The position numbers and the translations under genes are program-made. Of a stretch of 64,000 nucleotides of DNA, positions 32,651 through 43,951 are shown in pieces. How positions within the stretch are numbered: the first letter of the stretch is position 1; the number at the start of each line of letters is the position of its first letter. Below the pieces are notes generated by a model that was given only the letters and a program-made list of their open reading frames with translations, did not search any database and was not told where the DNA came from. This DNA comes from Vicia villosa (taxonomy: Eukaryota; Streptophyta; Magnoliopsida; Fabales; Fabaceae), in contig NW_026705004.1 of NCBI RefSeq assembly GCF_029867415.1, positions 852,001 through 916,000 on the forward strand. Reading direction: 5' to 3'.

Positions 32651-33824
32651 TGTTGAAAGTATTTGTGGGTAAATATTTTCTGTAATATATCGTATCCACA
32701 GGGATTGGTTAATATCACTGCCGTTCTATAGTTGTTTATTTTGAGTTAAGAAATTTGGTTTGGTTTGTTTTATACTAATAATAATATCAAAAGCAAATAA
32801 TAAAATAAAAGCAAGTAAAGGACTTTGTGTTAACAAATAAAGAAATATGTTGAGTCTTTAGGGTTCATCAACCTAATCCTATACAATTATCAATTAATTC
32901 ACAATAGAACAATCCTTTGAATCATTATCTTCACTTATCCTCAAATAAGATTCCATGTCTGCAAATCAAATTAGATAACTTTTACCGGTATGAGATTCGA
33001 TCTCTCCAAATCACAATAACGATAATAGTAATTAAGAACGATAATTATGAAAACCCAATTACAATTCCATCTCTGCAAATTGCAATTGAATCAATATAGT
33101 AACCTAGGGCAAAAGTTAAATCCTTTCTTTCGATCAAAGATTCAACGATAATTTAAGAATAAAAACAAGATTTCTTATTGATAATGAATTCAAACAATTG
33201 TTCACATGAATTAATCAATGGTAATGTACATTCATAGGTTAACTACTACCTTAGACTCAACAAGAGGGATTTAGCTCTCCATAGACATGAAGAACATACG
33301 AGAATCAATGGAGGAATTCATCTTCATCAATAGAATGCCTTCAATTGGTAAAGAATCCACCTTCTATTGTTATTCTCAGCTTCAGAATCAGATAGCTCTC
33401 CTAATTTCGCTCCCACAAAGTATATCTAACCACTTGGAAAACTAGGGCTTTAAAACAGAACTTTTGGGCTTTTAACGCCGAGGCCGCGGCGCGGCAACGG
33501 GCTGGCGCGGCGCGCCCCTCAAACAGAAGTATTTTCGCGGCGCGCCTAGGAACTCTCGCGACGCGCCCTTTGTACTTTCCATCTTTTTCTTCAGCCTTTG
33601 AGACTTCCAGCTTTCTTTCCTCCTCATGTTCTTCTTAAGTTCTTATTCAGCTCAAAACCTGCAACAATAACACCCACAAGTGATTCGATTTGCTTTACGC
33701 ACGAACTAAACTTATTCAGTTCAATTCTTAATAAAAACCTATGGATTCATCACATTTTTGCATTGGTTTAGAGAAGAAATCACTTATATTAACACATGAA
33801 TTTACCATTAATTTACTCCTAACA
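32651..33824 (-). repeat. Athila-derivative 5' LTR
   Basis: 1174 bp, near-identical to 25891-27064, including the GC motif array at about 33486-33567. Confidence 0.95.
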
Positions 33825-33829
33825 ACAGG

Positions 33830-34956
33830 TCAACCTAACTGGGACAATTTCAACTCTGCTTCTGTTAGGTCGACCTAAGCACTAAAGTAGGTCAACCTAT
33901 TTGCTGAAAACTTCCCAAATTATGTGTTTTCTCTGCTCCAACATACCAGCAACTTTATATATATCATTCCATGATAATTATTCATCAACACCAACAACTA
34001 AAAGATACACAAAGGCTTCTCATCTTCGTTCTTCATCATCTCCAACACAATTACACATAATCATTCTTGCGTTGAGGGTTAGTGATCGAGTTCGATAACG
34101 TCCATGGAACGGAATTGAAGATTCCTAGTGGGTGAAGATTTGTGGGGTTTTTGGTGAATAAAATCTGAGGGTTTTGTCCTCCAAGATTGGTGAATTTGGG
34201 GGGTTTTTATCAAGAGGCTTCATCAAGGATCCAGCTGAGTGTGAAGATTGAAGAACAAGTGTTCAAGCAATTCAAGACACTGCAGAAAGGGATCAAAGTG
34301 AAGCTCTTGGAAGACCTTGATCTGGCTCAAGATTAAGGGGGAAGAAGATTCAAAGGATCGACAAATTTGGTTTATTGTTTATCGCTTTGTTATCTTCTTT
34401 GTATAAACTGCTTTCAACATTAATGGAAGATTTCCCAATTTCAGTTTGGAATTGGGGGCAGACATAGTCGTAGCGAGGACGATCGACGAACTGCCTAAAC
34501 AAATATCGTGTTCTTGTCGCTTTTATCTTTTCATTTACGTTCTGTTCATATTTGGTTATAATTGCAAATTGATCAACGATTCGAGTGTTAAAATTGTGAA
34601 TTAAGAACTTGTATAAACATCACAATTCATCACACATTGAATCACTATCAATTTGATCATTATCACCAAGTGTTTGTGGTTTTGCTTCTTTCACTATTAC
34701 TGCATTGCAAACATCGTTCATCATATAAGAAGATAATCGATTTTCATTAGAGCGACGTATTGATTCTATAGGGTATTCTCTTATCATTCATCTCAAACTG
34801 TTTAGTGGTTTTAACACATATACAATCGTTTCAATAGTGGTCCGGAATAGACACGAGTCGATTCAGAACCGCTTTCGCTTAAAGTTCAATTAATTCCGAA
34901 AAACTGTGTGAGATCTATTCACCCCCCCCTCTAGATCCTTAGGCCAGCGTCTAACA
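33830..34956 (+). repeat. Sirevirus-1 5' LTR, remainder
   Basis: Continues the LTR after the Athila insertion and matches 40032-41162. It carries the last palindrome pair, a TATA-like TTTATATATATC near 33954, and near its end a C-run followed by TCTAG, also seen in the other LTR. Ends TCTAACA. Confidence 0.93.
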
Positions 34957-34957
34957 A

Positions 34958-34976
34958 GTGGCATCAAGAGCTCTGG
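34958..34976 (+). other. Primer-binding site of Sirevirus-1
   Basis: GTGGCATCAAGAGCTCTGG follows the LTR end, a variant of the initiator-Met site (tggtatcagagc) used by most copia elements. Confidence 0.7.
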
Positions 34977-35011
34977 TTTATTCCGTGCTACGTGAAACAC
35001 TTATTGGAAAG

Positions 35012-36652
35012 ATGGCTTCCAGACCTAAAGGGGCTCACAATAGAGCTCCAGTTTTCAACGGTGAAAACTATGGCTATTGGAAGGATTGTATGTGTGTCCA
35101 TATCAATGCCATTGATAGGAACATCTGGAAAGCTATTGTCAATGGTCCCTTTCACATCACCATGACAAATGCAGCTGGTGCAGTTGTTCCAAAACCAGAA
35201 AATACTTGGGATGCAAATGACGAAAAGAGATATGCATACGATTGGAAAGCGAGAAATATTCTAATCTCAGCTCTAGGAGTTGATGAATACTATCGTGTTT
35301 CCCATTGTATATCCGCTAAAGCTATGTGGGACACATTGCAAGTTGACCATGAGGGAACGGATGATGTCAAACTAGCTAGAATCAATACGCTAACTCAAGA
35401 GTTCGAACTCTTTCACATGGAAGATGGTGAATCCATCGAAAACATGCAAAAGAGATTCGTTCATTTGAAAAATCATTTAAACTCTCTTGATAGACCTGTT
35501 TCCAATGCAGTTGCTACTAAAAAAATCTTGAGATGCTTGAATAGGGAATGGCAACCCAAGGTTACGGCAATAAAGGAAGCAAATGATCTAAACACCTTAG
35601 ACATCACCACTCTCTTTGGTAAACTAGAAGAACATGAACAACACCTTAAATGTCTTGACATGCATGAGAAAAGAAAAAAGAAAGATAAGAACATGGAGAA
35701 AGAGGTAGAGAAGAAGTTAATTGCTCTAAAGGCTTCAAGCTCCAAGACCTCAAAGCAAGAGCAAGAGGATAGTGATACGAGTGATGATGAAGACTCCGAT
35801 GATGAGGAAATGAGACTGTTCGTGCGAAGATACAACAAGTACATAAAGAAAAATGGAGCAAAACACTCTGGTAAAAACTTGATTAATCATAGGAAGCAAT
35901 TCGACAAGTCCAAACAAGACGATGATAATAAAAGAAAATCCAAAGGTCCTTGTTTCAATTACGGCAAAGATGGTCATTATAAACCGGATGGTCCATATCT
36001 CAATAAGGAGAAAGACAAGAATCAAAGCAAAAGTCACAACAAGTCAAGAAGAGCTTATATAGCATGGGAAAGTGATTCCTCAAGTGAAAACTCATCAAGC
36101 GATGAAGAAGAATCAGCAAACTTATGTCTTACGGCTCATCAACACAAGAAAAAGAAACGTGTAAGTCATCTTAAACCTGAACTTGTAGATAAGGTATCTC
36201 ATGCTCAATTAAAATTAGCTTTTGAAGAACTACATAGAGATGCAATTGAAGCTTTCAAACTTTTGGCCTCAAATAAGAAAAAAATTTCATATCTTGAATC
36301 AAAAGTTGAGAAGACCGAAAAGGACATGGAAGCTTTAAAACAATCTATGCTAGATATTCAAAAGGACAAAGTTGAGATAGATCCTACATCATGGTTTGGT
36401 TGTGAGACATGTCATATTTGGCAAAAAGAAGTAAGAGATCTAAAGGCCAAGTTAGATAAGGCTCTACAACCAAAAGTGACTTTTGCGGTTGATCCAAATA
36501 AGTTCAAAAGATCGTATACTCCTTTATATAGTAAATACACTTTTGTACCAAAAGTATCAACTAGCAAAACAACATACTCTCATCATATTACTTGTCACTA
36601 TTGTTGCAAAGAGGGACATACCATTGAAAAATGCAAATTTAGAGGATTTTAG
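35012..36652 (+). CDS. gag: Sirevirus-1 gag
   Basis: Start chosen at ATG 35012 (MASRPKGAHNRAPVFNGENY), since the in-frame ATG at 34958 lies inside the PBS. The copia gag domain (UBN2 type) is in residues ~15-230, with FNGENYGYWKDCM, LISALGVDEYYRVSHC and AKAMWDTLQ. An acidic Ser/Asp stretch follows. The first zinc knuckle is broken: CFNYGKDGHYKPDG has lost the second and last Cys. A second one, CHYCCKEGHTIEKC near the C terminus, is complete CX2CX4HX4C. A coiled-coil-like stretch (LESKVEKTEKDMEALKQSML) lies between them. The frame is open to 36652, so gag looks translatable although pol is badly damaged. Confidence 0.87.
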   Translation: MASRPKGAHNRAPVFNGENYGYWKDCMCVHINAIDRNIWKAIVNGPFHITMTNAAGAVVPKPENTWDANDEKRYAYDWKARNILISALGVDEYYRVSHCISAKAMWDTLQVDHEGTDDVKLARINTLTQEFELFHMEDGESIENMQKRFVHLKNHLNSLDRPVSNAVATKKILRCLNREWQPKVTAIKEANDLNTLDITTLFGKLEEHEQHLKCLDMHEKRKKKDKNMEKEVEKKLIALKASSSKTSKQEQEDSDTSDDEDSDDEEMRLFVRRYNKYIKKNGAKHSGKNLINHRKQFDKSKQDDDNKRKSKGPCFNYGKDGHYKPDGPYLNKEKDKNQSKSHNKSRRAYIAWESDSSSENSSSDEEESANLCLTAHQHKKKKRVSHLKPELVDKVSHAQLKLAFEELHRDAIEAFKLLASNKKKISYLESKVEKTEKDMEALKQSMLDIQKDKVEIDPTSWFGCETCHIWQKEVRDLKAKLDKALQPKVTFAVDPNKFKRSYTPLYSKYTFVPKVSTSKTTYSHHITCHYCCKEGHTIEKCKFRGF

Positions 36653-36725
36653 TTCCTAAAGGAGTATTTCAATGGTTGCCTAAGTGCAACAATTTATGCA
36701 CTCACCACCTAGGACCCAATGAAGA

Positions 36726-37094
36726 TTGGGGACCTTCCACTCTAAATTAATTTTGCAGGAAAAGTGTCTTGACATTGCCGAAAGGTTGTGGTTCCTTGAT
36801 AGCGGATGTTCAAGACACATGACGGGAGACATATCACTCTTTGTTGAGTTCCACGCAAAGAAAAAGGGGTATGTCACCTATGGAGACAACAATCGGGGAG
36901 CTATACTTGGTAAAGGAAGTGTAGGTAACCCATCTACCACAACAATAACTGATGTGTTACTAGTAGAAGGTCTTAAACATAATCTCCTAAGTATTAGTCA
37001 ATTGTGCGACAAAGACTTCAAAGTAACTTTTACAAATTCTGGCTGCACAATAGAACATATTAAGAAAAGAGAGATCATGTTTAATGGCACATGA
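36726..37094 (+). pseudogene. pro: Sirevirus-1 protease fragment
   Basis: LWFLDSGCSRHMTGD is the copia protease active-site region (DSG), followed by LLSISQLCDKDFKV. The frame stops at 37092 where the GAG-pre-integrase region should begin; the integrase zinc-binding and DDE core are absent. About 190 bp of unrecognisable sequence separate it from the RT fragment, so a deletion has removed integrase. Confidence 0.82.
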
Positions 37095-37282
37095 GTAAAC
37101 CATATTTATATGCTAAAACTTGGACGAAGGCATAATTTTTTTTGGTTACTCTCAATCTAGTAAGGCATATAGGCATATAGGTTCTCTCAATTCGATTACT
37201 ACTTATTGTTGAAGAGTCAGTTCATGTGTCCTTTTGATGAATCTTATGCAAAATGTGTCGAGAAAGGTATATCTTTTAATAA

Positions 37283-38344
37283 GTGCAGGCCCATCTACTG
37301 AAGACATTTGTCAAAGATAAGGAAGACGAAAGTGAAAGTTTTGCAAAGGAAGATGCTAAGAAAGAGAAAGATGAGTCTCATGATAGTGTTGAAAAAGAAA
37401 GCATCTCAAACAATGAAGAACTTCCTAAGGCCTGGACAAATGTAAAAGATCATCCAATCGACAACATAATAGGGGACATCTCAAAGGGCGTGACAACACG
37501 CTCCAAGATAAGTAACTTTTGTCATCATTTTGCTTTTGTTTCACAAGTTGAACCGAAAAACGTGAAGGACGCATTACTTGATGAGCATTGGCTAATGGCC
37601 ATGCAAGAAGAATTAAACCAATTTAAACGGAATGATGTTTGGGACTTTGTCTCTCATCCGGGATATCATCAAGTAATCGGTACTAGATGGGTTTTTCGTA
37701 ACAAACTTGATGAAAACGGAGTTATCACTAGAAACAAAGCTAGATTAGTTGCTCAAGGTTACAATCAATAGGAAGGTATTGATTATGAAGAGACATACGC
37801 TCCTGTAGCACGTCTCGAAGCTATTCGCCTCTTACTTGCCTATGCTTGTTCAAAAGACTTCAAACTATTCCAAATGGATGTTAAAAGTGCCTTTCTAAAT
37901 GGCTATATAAATGAAGAAGTCTATGTTGCTCAGCCACCCAGCTTTGAGAATTACATGCATCCAACTCATGTTTATAAGCTGAAACGTGCTCTATACGGTC
38001 TTAAACAAGCCCCTCGGGCTTGGTACGAACGTTTGAGCAAATTTCTTCTTAGCCAAGGGTACTCTAAGGGTAAAGTTGATACTACTCTCTTTATTAAAAT
38101 AAAAGATAAAGATGTACTCTTAGTCCAAGTTTATGTAGATGATATTATATTTGGGTCGACTAATGCAAAACTTGTCAAAGAATTTTCTAAGCTTATGCAG
38201 AGTGAATTTGAGATGAGTCTCATGGAGCTGCTCAAAAGATTTGGAATGAGTGAAGCGAAGGAGATTGACACACCTATGACAACAAATACTAACCTAGACA
38301 AAGATGAGAAAGATATCAATCTTGTCCAAAGGAATCTCACTTAA
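37283..38344 (+). pseudogene. pol: Sirevirus-1 reverse transcriptase, interrupted
   Basis: The N-terminal part (WLMAMQEELNQFKRNDVWDF, GTRWVFRNKLDENG, ARLVAQGYNQ) ends at TAG 37769-37771. The frame then continues through APVARLEAIRLLLAY, MDVKSAFLNGYINEEVYV, LYGLKQAPRAWYERL and the catalytic YVDDIIFGSTN. Near 38220 the text jumps from the palm/thumb motif to a more distal one (GMSEAKEIDTPM), so an internal deletion is present. The stop is a C-to-T type change at a Gln codon. Confidence 0.87.
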
Positions 38345-38832
38345 AAGCTGTCAAAAGAATTCTGCGATATCTACGTGGAACTCCTACATATGGCCTATGG
38401 TATCCGAAGGGAAATGAGTGTTATTTGGTAGGATTCTCCGACTCAGATTTTGCTGGCTGCAAATCCGATAGAAAGAGCACCAGTGGAACATGTCATCTAT
38501 TCTCAAATTCATTGATAAGTTGGCATAGCAAGAAACAAGTATCGGTTGCATTATCTACTGCTGAGGCAAAATATGTAGCTGCCGGAAGCTGCTGTGCGCA
38601 GATATTATGGCTCAAGCAACAACTTCTTGACTTTGGTATTAAACTTGATCGTATACCTATCATGTGCGACAACACAAGTGCCATAAACTTGAAGAGCAAG
38701 AAGCAACAAGCTGACATCTTCACCAAACCTCTTGCAACGGAGCAGTTCTTCAACATTCATAGGGAATTAGGGATATTAGATATCTCTAATTTTGAGCTAA
38801 ATGCGTTTGTTTTCTTAATTTTATTCCTTTAA
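38345..38832 (+). pseudogene. pol: Sirevirus-1 RNase H, frameshifted and deleted
   Basis: From about 38345 the frame reads KRILRYLRGTPTYGLWYPKG-type sequence, then GFSDSDFAGCKSDRKSTSG with the catalytic Asp, and LSTAEAKYVAAGSCCAQILWL. It is in another frame from RT. The stretch between CDNTSAINL and QADIFTKPL is shorter than normal, so the RHHFLRD-type segment is deleted. Not functional. Confidence 0.85.
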
Positions 38833-39518
38833 TTTATATATATATTGATTATGCTCAAGCTAACATCTCTCTCAGTATGAAGGTAGTTCATCATCAAATC
38901 AAGCATCATTCCACATTGACTAGAGGAATATACTTCATTCTACAAAATGATGACGAGATACCTACAATTGAGAAAGTGGTAACATGTTTGTTGTTCACTT
39001 CCAAAAATATCATTGATGCTATAATATGCTATCAATTAACATGTTTATAGTGACTTCTTATATGCTTCTCCACCTATCTCATTTACATGTATATGTTGTT
39101 CATCATTACTCATAACATATCATGTTTGGACATAAAAATAGTAGAATAAGCATACATCTAACATGTTTGGGCAAACGTTAGCGAGCATTGCATTAGTTCA
39201 TTTCATTGCGTTGCATCTCATTTCTGTCATGTTAGTATGTCTTTTATTACTTGAACTTAAGCTTGGTTTGTACCTTTAAATATGTTTGGATATTATGCTC
39301 TATTTCTTTACTATTGTGTTATGTAAGACATTGTTTTGTTTAGATTATTTTGTTATTCTCTTCTACTATTCTCCTGGTTTCTTTCTTTTGATGTTGTCAA
39401 AGGGGTAGATGAGTTGAGAGTACGGGGGAGCTTAGTACGGGGGAGCTTAGTACGGGGGAGCTTACGCATACAAGACCGGGAGAGCTTTCGTCATTTAATC
39501 AAATGTTTGCCATCATCA
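38833..39518 (+). other. Sirevirus-1 3' non-coding region with PPT-like repeats
   Basis: AT-rich, no gene. At about 39420-39470 the 15-bp unit AGTACGGGGGAGCTT is repeated three times, each carrying the GGGGGAG core of the PPT. Confidence 0.75.
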
Positions 39519-39531
39519 AAAAGGGGGAGTT
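39519..39531 (+). other. Polypurine tract of Sirevirus-1
   Basis: AAAAGGGGGAGTT precedes the 3' LTR. The wider context CATCATCAAAAAGGGGGAG is shared with Sirevirus-2 (minus strand at 53298-53320). Confidence 0.85.
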
Positions 39532-41162
39532 TGTAAGAACAAGCATACACTCCAAATGAGTTTTTGATTCATGGCAAACATCACAAGCAACCAAATACAA
39601 AAGCATAAATGAATGACTCAAGACAATGGAAGATTATGAAGCTCAAATCACTCAGAAAATGGTATTGCATCTGTTAGGTCGACCAAGCAAAGCCCTAGGT
39701 CGACTCAAAACCAGAGCAAACTCAGCAAAACTGACAAGGTCACTGTTAAGTCGACCTACCCACACTCCCAGGTCGACCTAAACTGAAGGGATTTACACAT
39801 GTCACTGTTAGGTCGACCTACCCACACTCCTAGGTCGACCTAAACTGAAGAAAAGTCACAAAAATGCATTTCAACTGACTTTAGGTCGACCTAAACCTTC
39901 AACAGGTCGACCTAACTGGAAACAACTGACTTTAGGTCGACCTAAACCTTCAACAGGTCAACCTAACTGACTTTAGGTCGACCTAAACCTTCAGCAGGTC
40001 AACCTAACAGATTTTAGGCCAACCTAACAGGTCAACCTAACTGGGACAATTTCAACTCTGCTTCTGTTAGGTCGACCTAAGCACTAAAGTAGGTCAACCT
40101 ATTTGCTGAAAACTTCCCAAATTATGTGTTTTCTCTGCTCCAACATACCAGCAACTTTATATATATCATTCCATGATAATTATTCATCAACACCAACAAC
40201 TGAAAGATACACAAAGGCTTCTCATCTTCGTTCTTCATCATCTCCAACACAATTACACATAATCATTCTTGCGTTGAGGGTTAGTGATCGAGTTCGATAA
40301 CGTCCATGGAACGGAATTGAAGATTCCTAGTGGGTGAAGATTTGTGGGGTTTTTGGTGAATAAAATATGAGGGTTTTGTCCTCCAAGATTGGTGAATTTT
40401 GGGTGTTTTTATCAAGAGGCTTCATCAAGGATCCAGTTGAGTGTGAAGATTGAAGAACAAGTGTTCAAGCAATTCAAGACACTGCAGAAAGGGATCAAAG
40501 TGAAGCTCTTGGAAGACCTTGATCTGGCTCAAGATTAAGGGGGAAGAAGATTCAAAGGATCGACAAATTTGGTTTATTGTTTATCGCTTTGTTATCTTCT
40601 TTGTATAAACTGCTTTCAACATTAATGGAAGATTTCCCAATTTCAGTTTGGAATTGGGGGCAGACGTAGTCGTAGCGAGGACGATCGACGAACTGCCTAA
40701 ACAAATATCGTGTTCTTGTCGCTTTTATCTTTTCATTTACGTTCTGTTCATATTTGGTTATAATTGCAAATTGATCAACGATTCGAGTGTTAAAATTGTG
40801 AATTAAGAACTTGTATAAACATCACAATTCATCACACATTGAATCACTATCAATTTGATCATTATCACCAAGTGTTTGTGGTTTTGCTTCTTTCACTATT
40901 ACTGCATTGCAAACATCGTTCATCATATAAGAAGATAATGGATTTTCATTAGAGCGACGTATTGATTCTATAGGGTATTCTCTTATCGTTCATCTCAAAC
41001 TGTTTAGTGGTTTTAACACATATACAATCGTTTCAATAGTGGTCCGGAATAGACACGAGTCGATTCAGAACCGCTTTCGCTTAAAGTTCAATTAATTCCG
41101 AAAAAACTGTGTGAGATATATTCACCCCCCCCCCCTCTAGATCCTTAGGCCAGCGTCTAACA
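39532..41162 (+). repeat. Sirevirus-1 3' LTR (1631 bp)
   Basis: Uninterrupted copy of the LTR, TGTAAGAAC to TCTAACA, with the complete palindrome array at about 39675-40100 and TATA-like sequence near 40156. The C-run before TCTAG is longer than in the 5' LTR. Confidence 0.95.
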
Positions 41163-42615
41163 CTATTTAGTTGGGATTTCATACATGTATTGATTTATAT
41201 ATGTTGCTTAGTATCATTTATATTGATACATACTAGTTCAATGAGATATACAAATATATAGATAAATTGAGAATGTCAATTTTTTTTTGTAGCAACACTT
41301 AGGAAATATATATTGGTATGATACAAATTGAAAATGAGGACTGTTTTTATGAAATGCAAAACAGTCTCGTTTGATCGAATAACCGAATTAAGCGGTATAA
41401 TTAATTGTCTGGAATTTGATGAAAATTTACGCGGTAGCTAAGTTTAATTAGTAGATTAACATGGTGGTGTTATTTTGTTGAAAATATGATATTTACGAAC
41501 CGATCGAAATAGTATGGATTTGAATATCTTTTATATTAAATATTGGTTTTGGAATAGAAAATGAATTAGTAACTTGAAACTAATGTAGTTTAATTATTAA
41601 TTAGTTGATCTAATTAATAGTTAAATTAAGTTCAATAAGTATAATTGATTAGAATGTAATGGATATTGAATTGATTATTTGTTTGTCGGTAACTTACGGT
41701 ATTTTGGAAAGTTGACCTTAATTGTATTTTCGGTTAAATACTAATGAATTGATACTTGGTTTGGAAGTTTATTCTTATATTTTGTTGGAAATATGAATTA
41801 ACATGAGATAGTATGATTTACTAGTGTTAATTGTATTTTGAGAATCATAATTGAATATTGTTTCTATTATGTAGATTGATATCAATGTGTTGTGAATGTT
41901 GTGTACAATTTGATATATAATTCATAGAGTTGAATTATTGTTGGTATGTGGTAAGTTAAGATTGATGATATAATCTTAATTGCATAGTTTGGTTGGTAAT
42001 TGTACATTCATTCATGGCATAGTCGACTTTATTGTGGAAGCGGTGAAACTGTGGGTTCACATGGTAATAGACGGTGCTCCTTGAATGGAAATAGACATAG
42101 AATGCGTTGATCCTTAATTGGAAACATGCGTGGTGGCTTTGATCTTGTCCGGATCGGAAGTGTGGCTTAGATTCTAGATATTGAATCGGAAAACGGTGAA
42201 ACGTTGGGCTCACATTGTGGTACCACATGCATAGTGTCACATATCTTGCATTTTGTCACATTAGAGTATGCGATAATTGAATATGTGAAATTGATGTAGT
42301 TGTGATATATGTATGAGTTTGATAATTGAAATGGGTGATGTTTGGATACATACTTGGTTAAATGTGTGAATATGTGATAATTATGGTTAGGTGCATAATT
42401 GGAAAGATAGTATTGGAATTAGAATATTATACTTTTTATACTTGTTGGATACTTAATCTATGTGAATATATTGAATTGTATTATTTTACATGATTGGGAA
42501 TGGTATAATAAATTCCTATAATTGTTGATCTTAACCATTGTATCTTATTATACTTTCTTCATAATGATTCGTATTCTCACCCTTTTGTTTTAATGTTGCC
42601 CTTGTTTAGCGACAT
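41163..42615 (+). repeat. Tekay-type LTR, second part
   Basis: Begins with the duplicated ctatt and continues the LTR started at 24395. AT-rich, with two related stretches containing cggtgaaac...ttcacat (about 42041-42064 and 42191-42216), and near 42570 tattctcaccc, a motif I associate with Tekay LTRs. The right limit is approximate: Ogre 3' UTR-like sequence begins at about 42616. No gene. Confidence 0.6.
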
Positions 42616-43125
42616 TCAACAGTCTTCTTCAGATAAGATAGTCTGCTTCGCATTTTGGAATTCCCTACAGGTTTGGTATTTCCCCAGCAAGGTCGAGAGA
42701 TGCCACTTTTTCGTCAAAGAAAATAATTCAGAATCTCCCAGCAGATCGACAAAATGATTCCCCAGCAGAATCAGTGAATGGTAGTCTTCATCCAGAAGAT
42801 AGTTCATGATCCCCAGCGGAGTCAACAAATGGTAGTCTTTCCCCAAGGAAAGACAGTTTGTCTGTTAAATACTCAAGAGATCGACAAATGGCAGTTTCTT
42901 CAAACAGTTTGTCTGTTTCAGGGATGTTTAGTTCCCCACAGAGTCAATAAATGGTAATTTTCCCCTTAGGAAAACAGTTTGTTGATTCCCCAGGCACCAG
43001 TCGACGAATGGCAGTTTTCACCCCGAAAACAGTTCGTCCGCCTTCAAACAAAGTCATTAGCCCCTCAAAAGAGCGCGGGCCCATATGACAATCTTTCAAA
43101 GATGCCAAGTCAAAAGGGAAGATGG
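42616..43125 (+). other. Ogre-3 3' UTR, proximal part
   Basis: Irregular repeats of ccccagc(a/g) and cgacaaatggcag(t)-type motifs. No gene. Confidence 0.5.
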
Positions 43126-43590
43126 TGAAGTTTCTTTATTTACCGTCAAATGGTATCTCATCTCCAAGTGCTGATGAGAAGTTTGATGAGGAAACAAACC
43201 TTTGAAGTTTCTTTATTTACCGTCAAATGGTATCTCATCTCCAAGTGCTGATGAGAAGTTTGATGAGGAAACAAACCCTTGAAGTTTCTTTATTACCGTC
43301 GAATGGTATCTCATCTCCAAGTGCTGATGAGAAGTTTGATGAGGAAACAAACCTTTGAAGTTTCTTTATTTACCGTCAAATGGTATCTCATCTCCAAGTG
43401 CTGATGAGAAGTTTGATGAGGAAACAAACCTTTGAAGTTTCTTTATTACCGTCAAATGGTATCTCATCTCCAAGTGCTGATGAGAAGTTTGATGAGGAAA
43501 CAAACCTTTGAAGTTTCTTTATTTACCGTCAAATGGTATCTTACCTCCAAGTGCTGGTAAGAAGTTTGATGAGGAAACAAACCTTTGGAG
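43126..43590 (+). repeat. 77-bp tandem array in the Ogre-3 3' UTR
   Basis: tgaagtttcttta recurs at about 43126, 43203, 43280, 43356, 43433 and 43509: six near-identical units of 76-77 bp, each with tggtatctcatctccaagtg. The position equals that of the 127-bp array in Ogre-1 but the sequence is unrelated. Confidence 0.92.
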
Positions 43591-43939
43591 ATTTTCTCTT
43601 TATCTGAGATATTGTCCAAAACGCAACTGAGACCAGTTTCGAGATATGGACATCCGAAACAAGGGGGAGGTTGTTTACCTTTTTCTAAGTATCAACACTT
43701 AGTTAAAGAAGATGGATTGCGCATCCTACATTGCCATCCATTCACCAGAATCCACATCAAGTATTTCTGCAGGAGTTTGTCTCCTCATCCCCCGCCAAGT
43801 GCGACAACGGGATCAAATCATGCAAAGATTTTATCATCTCAGGAGCGCCCAAAATTCGGGCATTCTTTGATATTTAAGTCTCTTTTACGCAGGAGAAATC
43901 GAGATCTCAATCTCTCTCCCTCCAGATAAAAGAAACTTA

Positions 43940-43951
43940 AATAGGGGCATC
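43940..43951 (+). other. Polypurine tract of Ogre-3
   Basis: aataggggcatc, identical to the Ogre-1 PPT, next to TGTCATACCC. Confidence 0.85.

Larger units (their letters stand above)
25891..33824 (-). mobile_element. Athila-derived non-autonomous element, gag plus accessory ORF, no pol
   Basis: Flanked by the duplication acagg (25886-25890, 33825-33829). Two 1174-bp LTRs differ at only about three positions by eye (near 26085, 26447 and 26773), so it is very young. Minus-strand order: 5' LTR, PBS, gag (32528-30621), accessory ORF (29861-28587), PPT, 3' LTR. No protease, RT, RNase H or integrase is present. Confidence 0.93.
25391..41162 (+). mobile_element. Sirevirus-1 (Maximus/SIRE-type Ty1/copia), defective
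   Basis: Bounded by TGTAAGAAC...TCTAACA and by the target-site duplication ctatt (25386-25390, 41163-41167). Order: 5' LTR (interrupted by the Athila element), PBS, gag, protease piece, damaged RT, damaged RNase H, PPT-like repeats, PPT, 3' LTR. The integrase core is absent. The two LTRs (about 1627 and 1631 bp) differ at roughly a dozen positions by eye. Confidence 0.93.
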
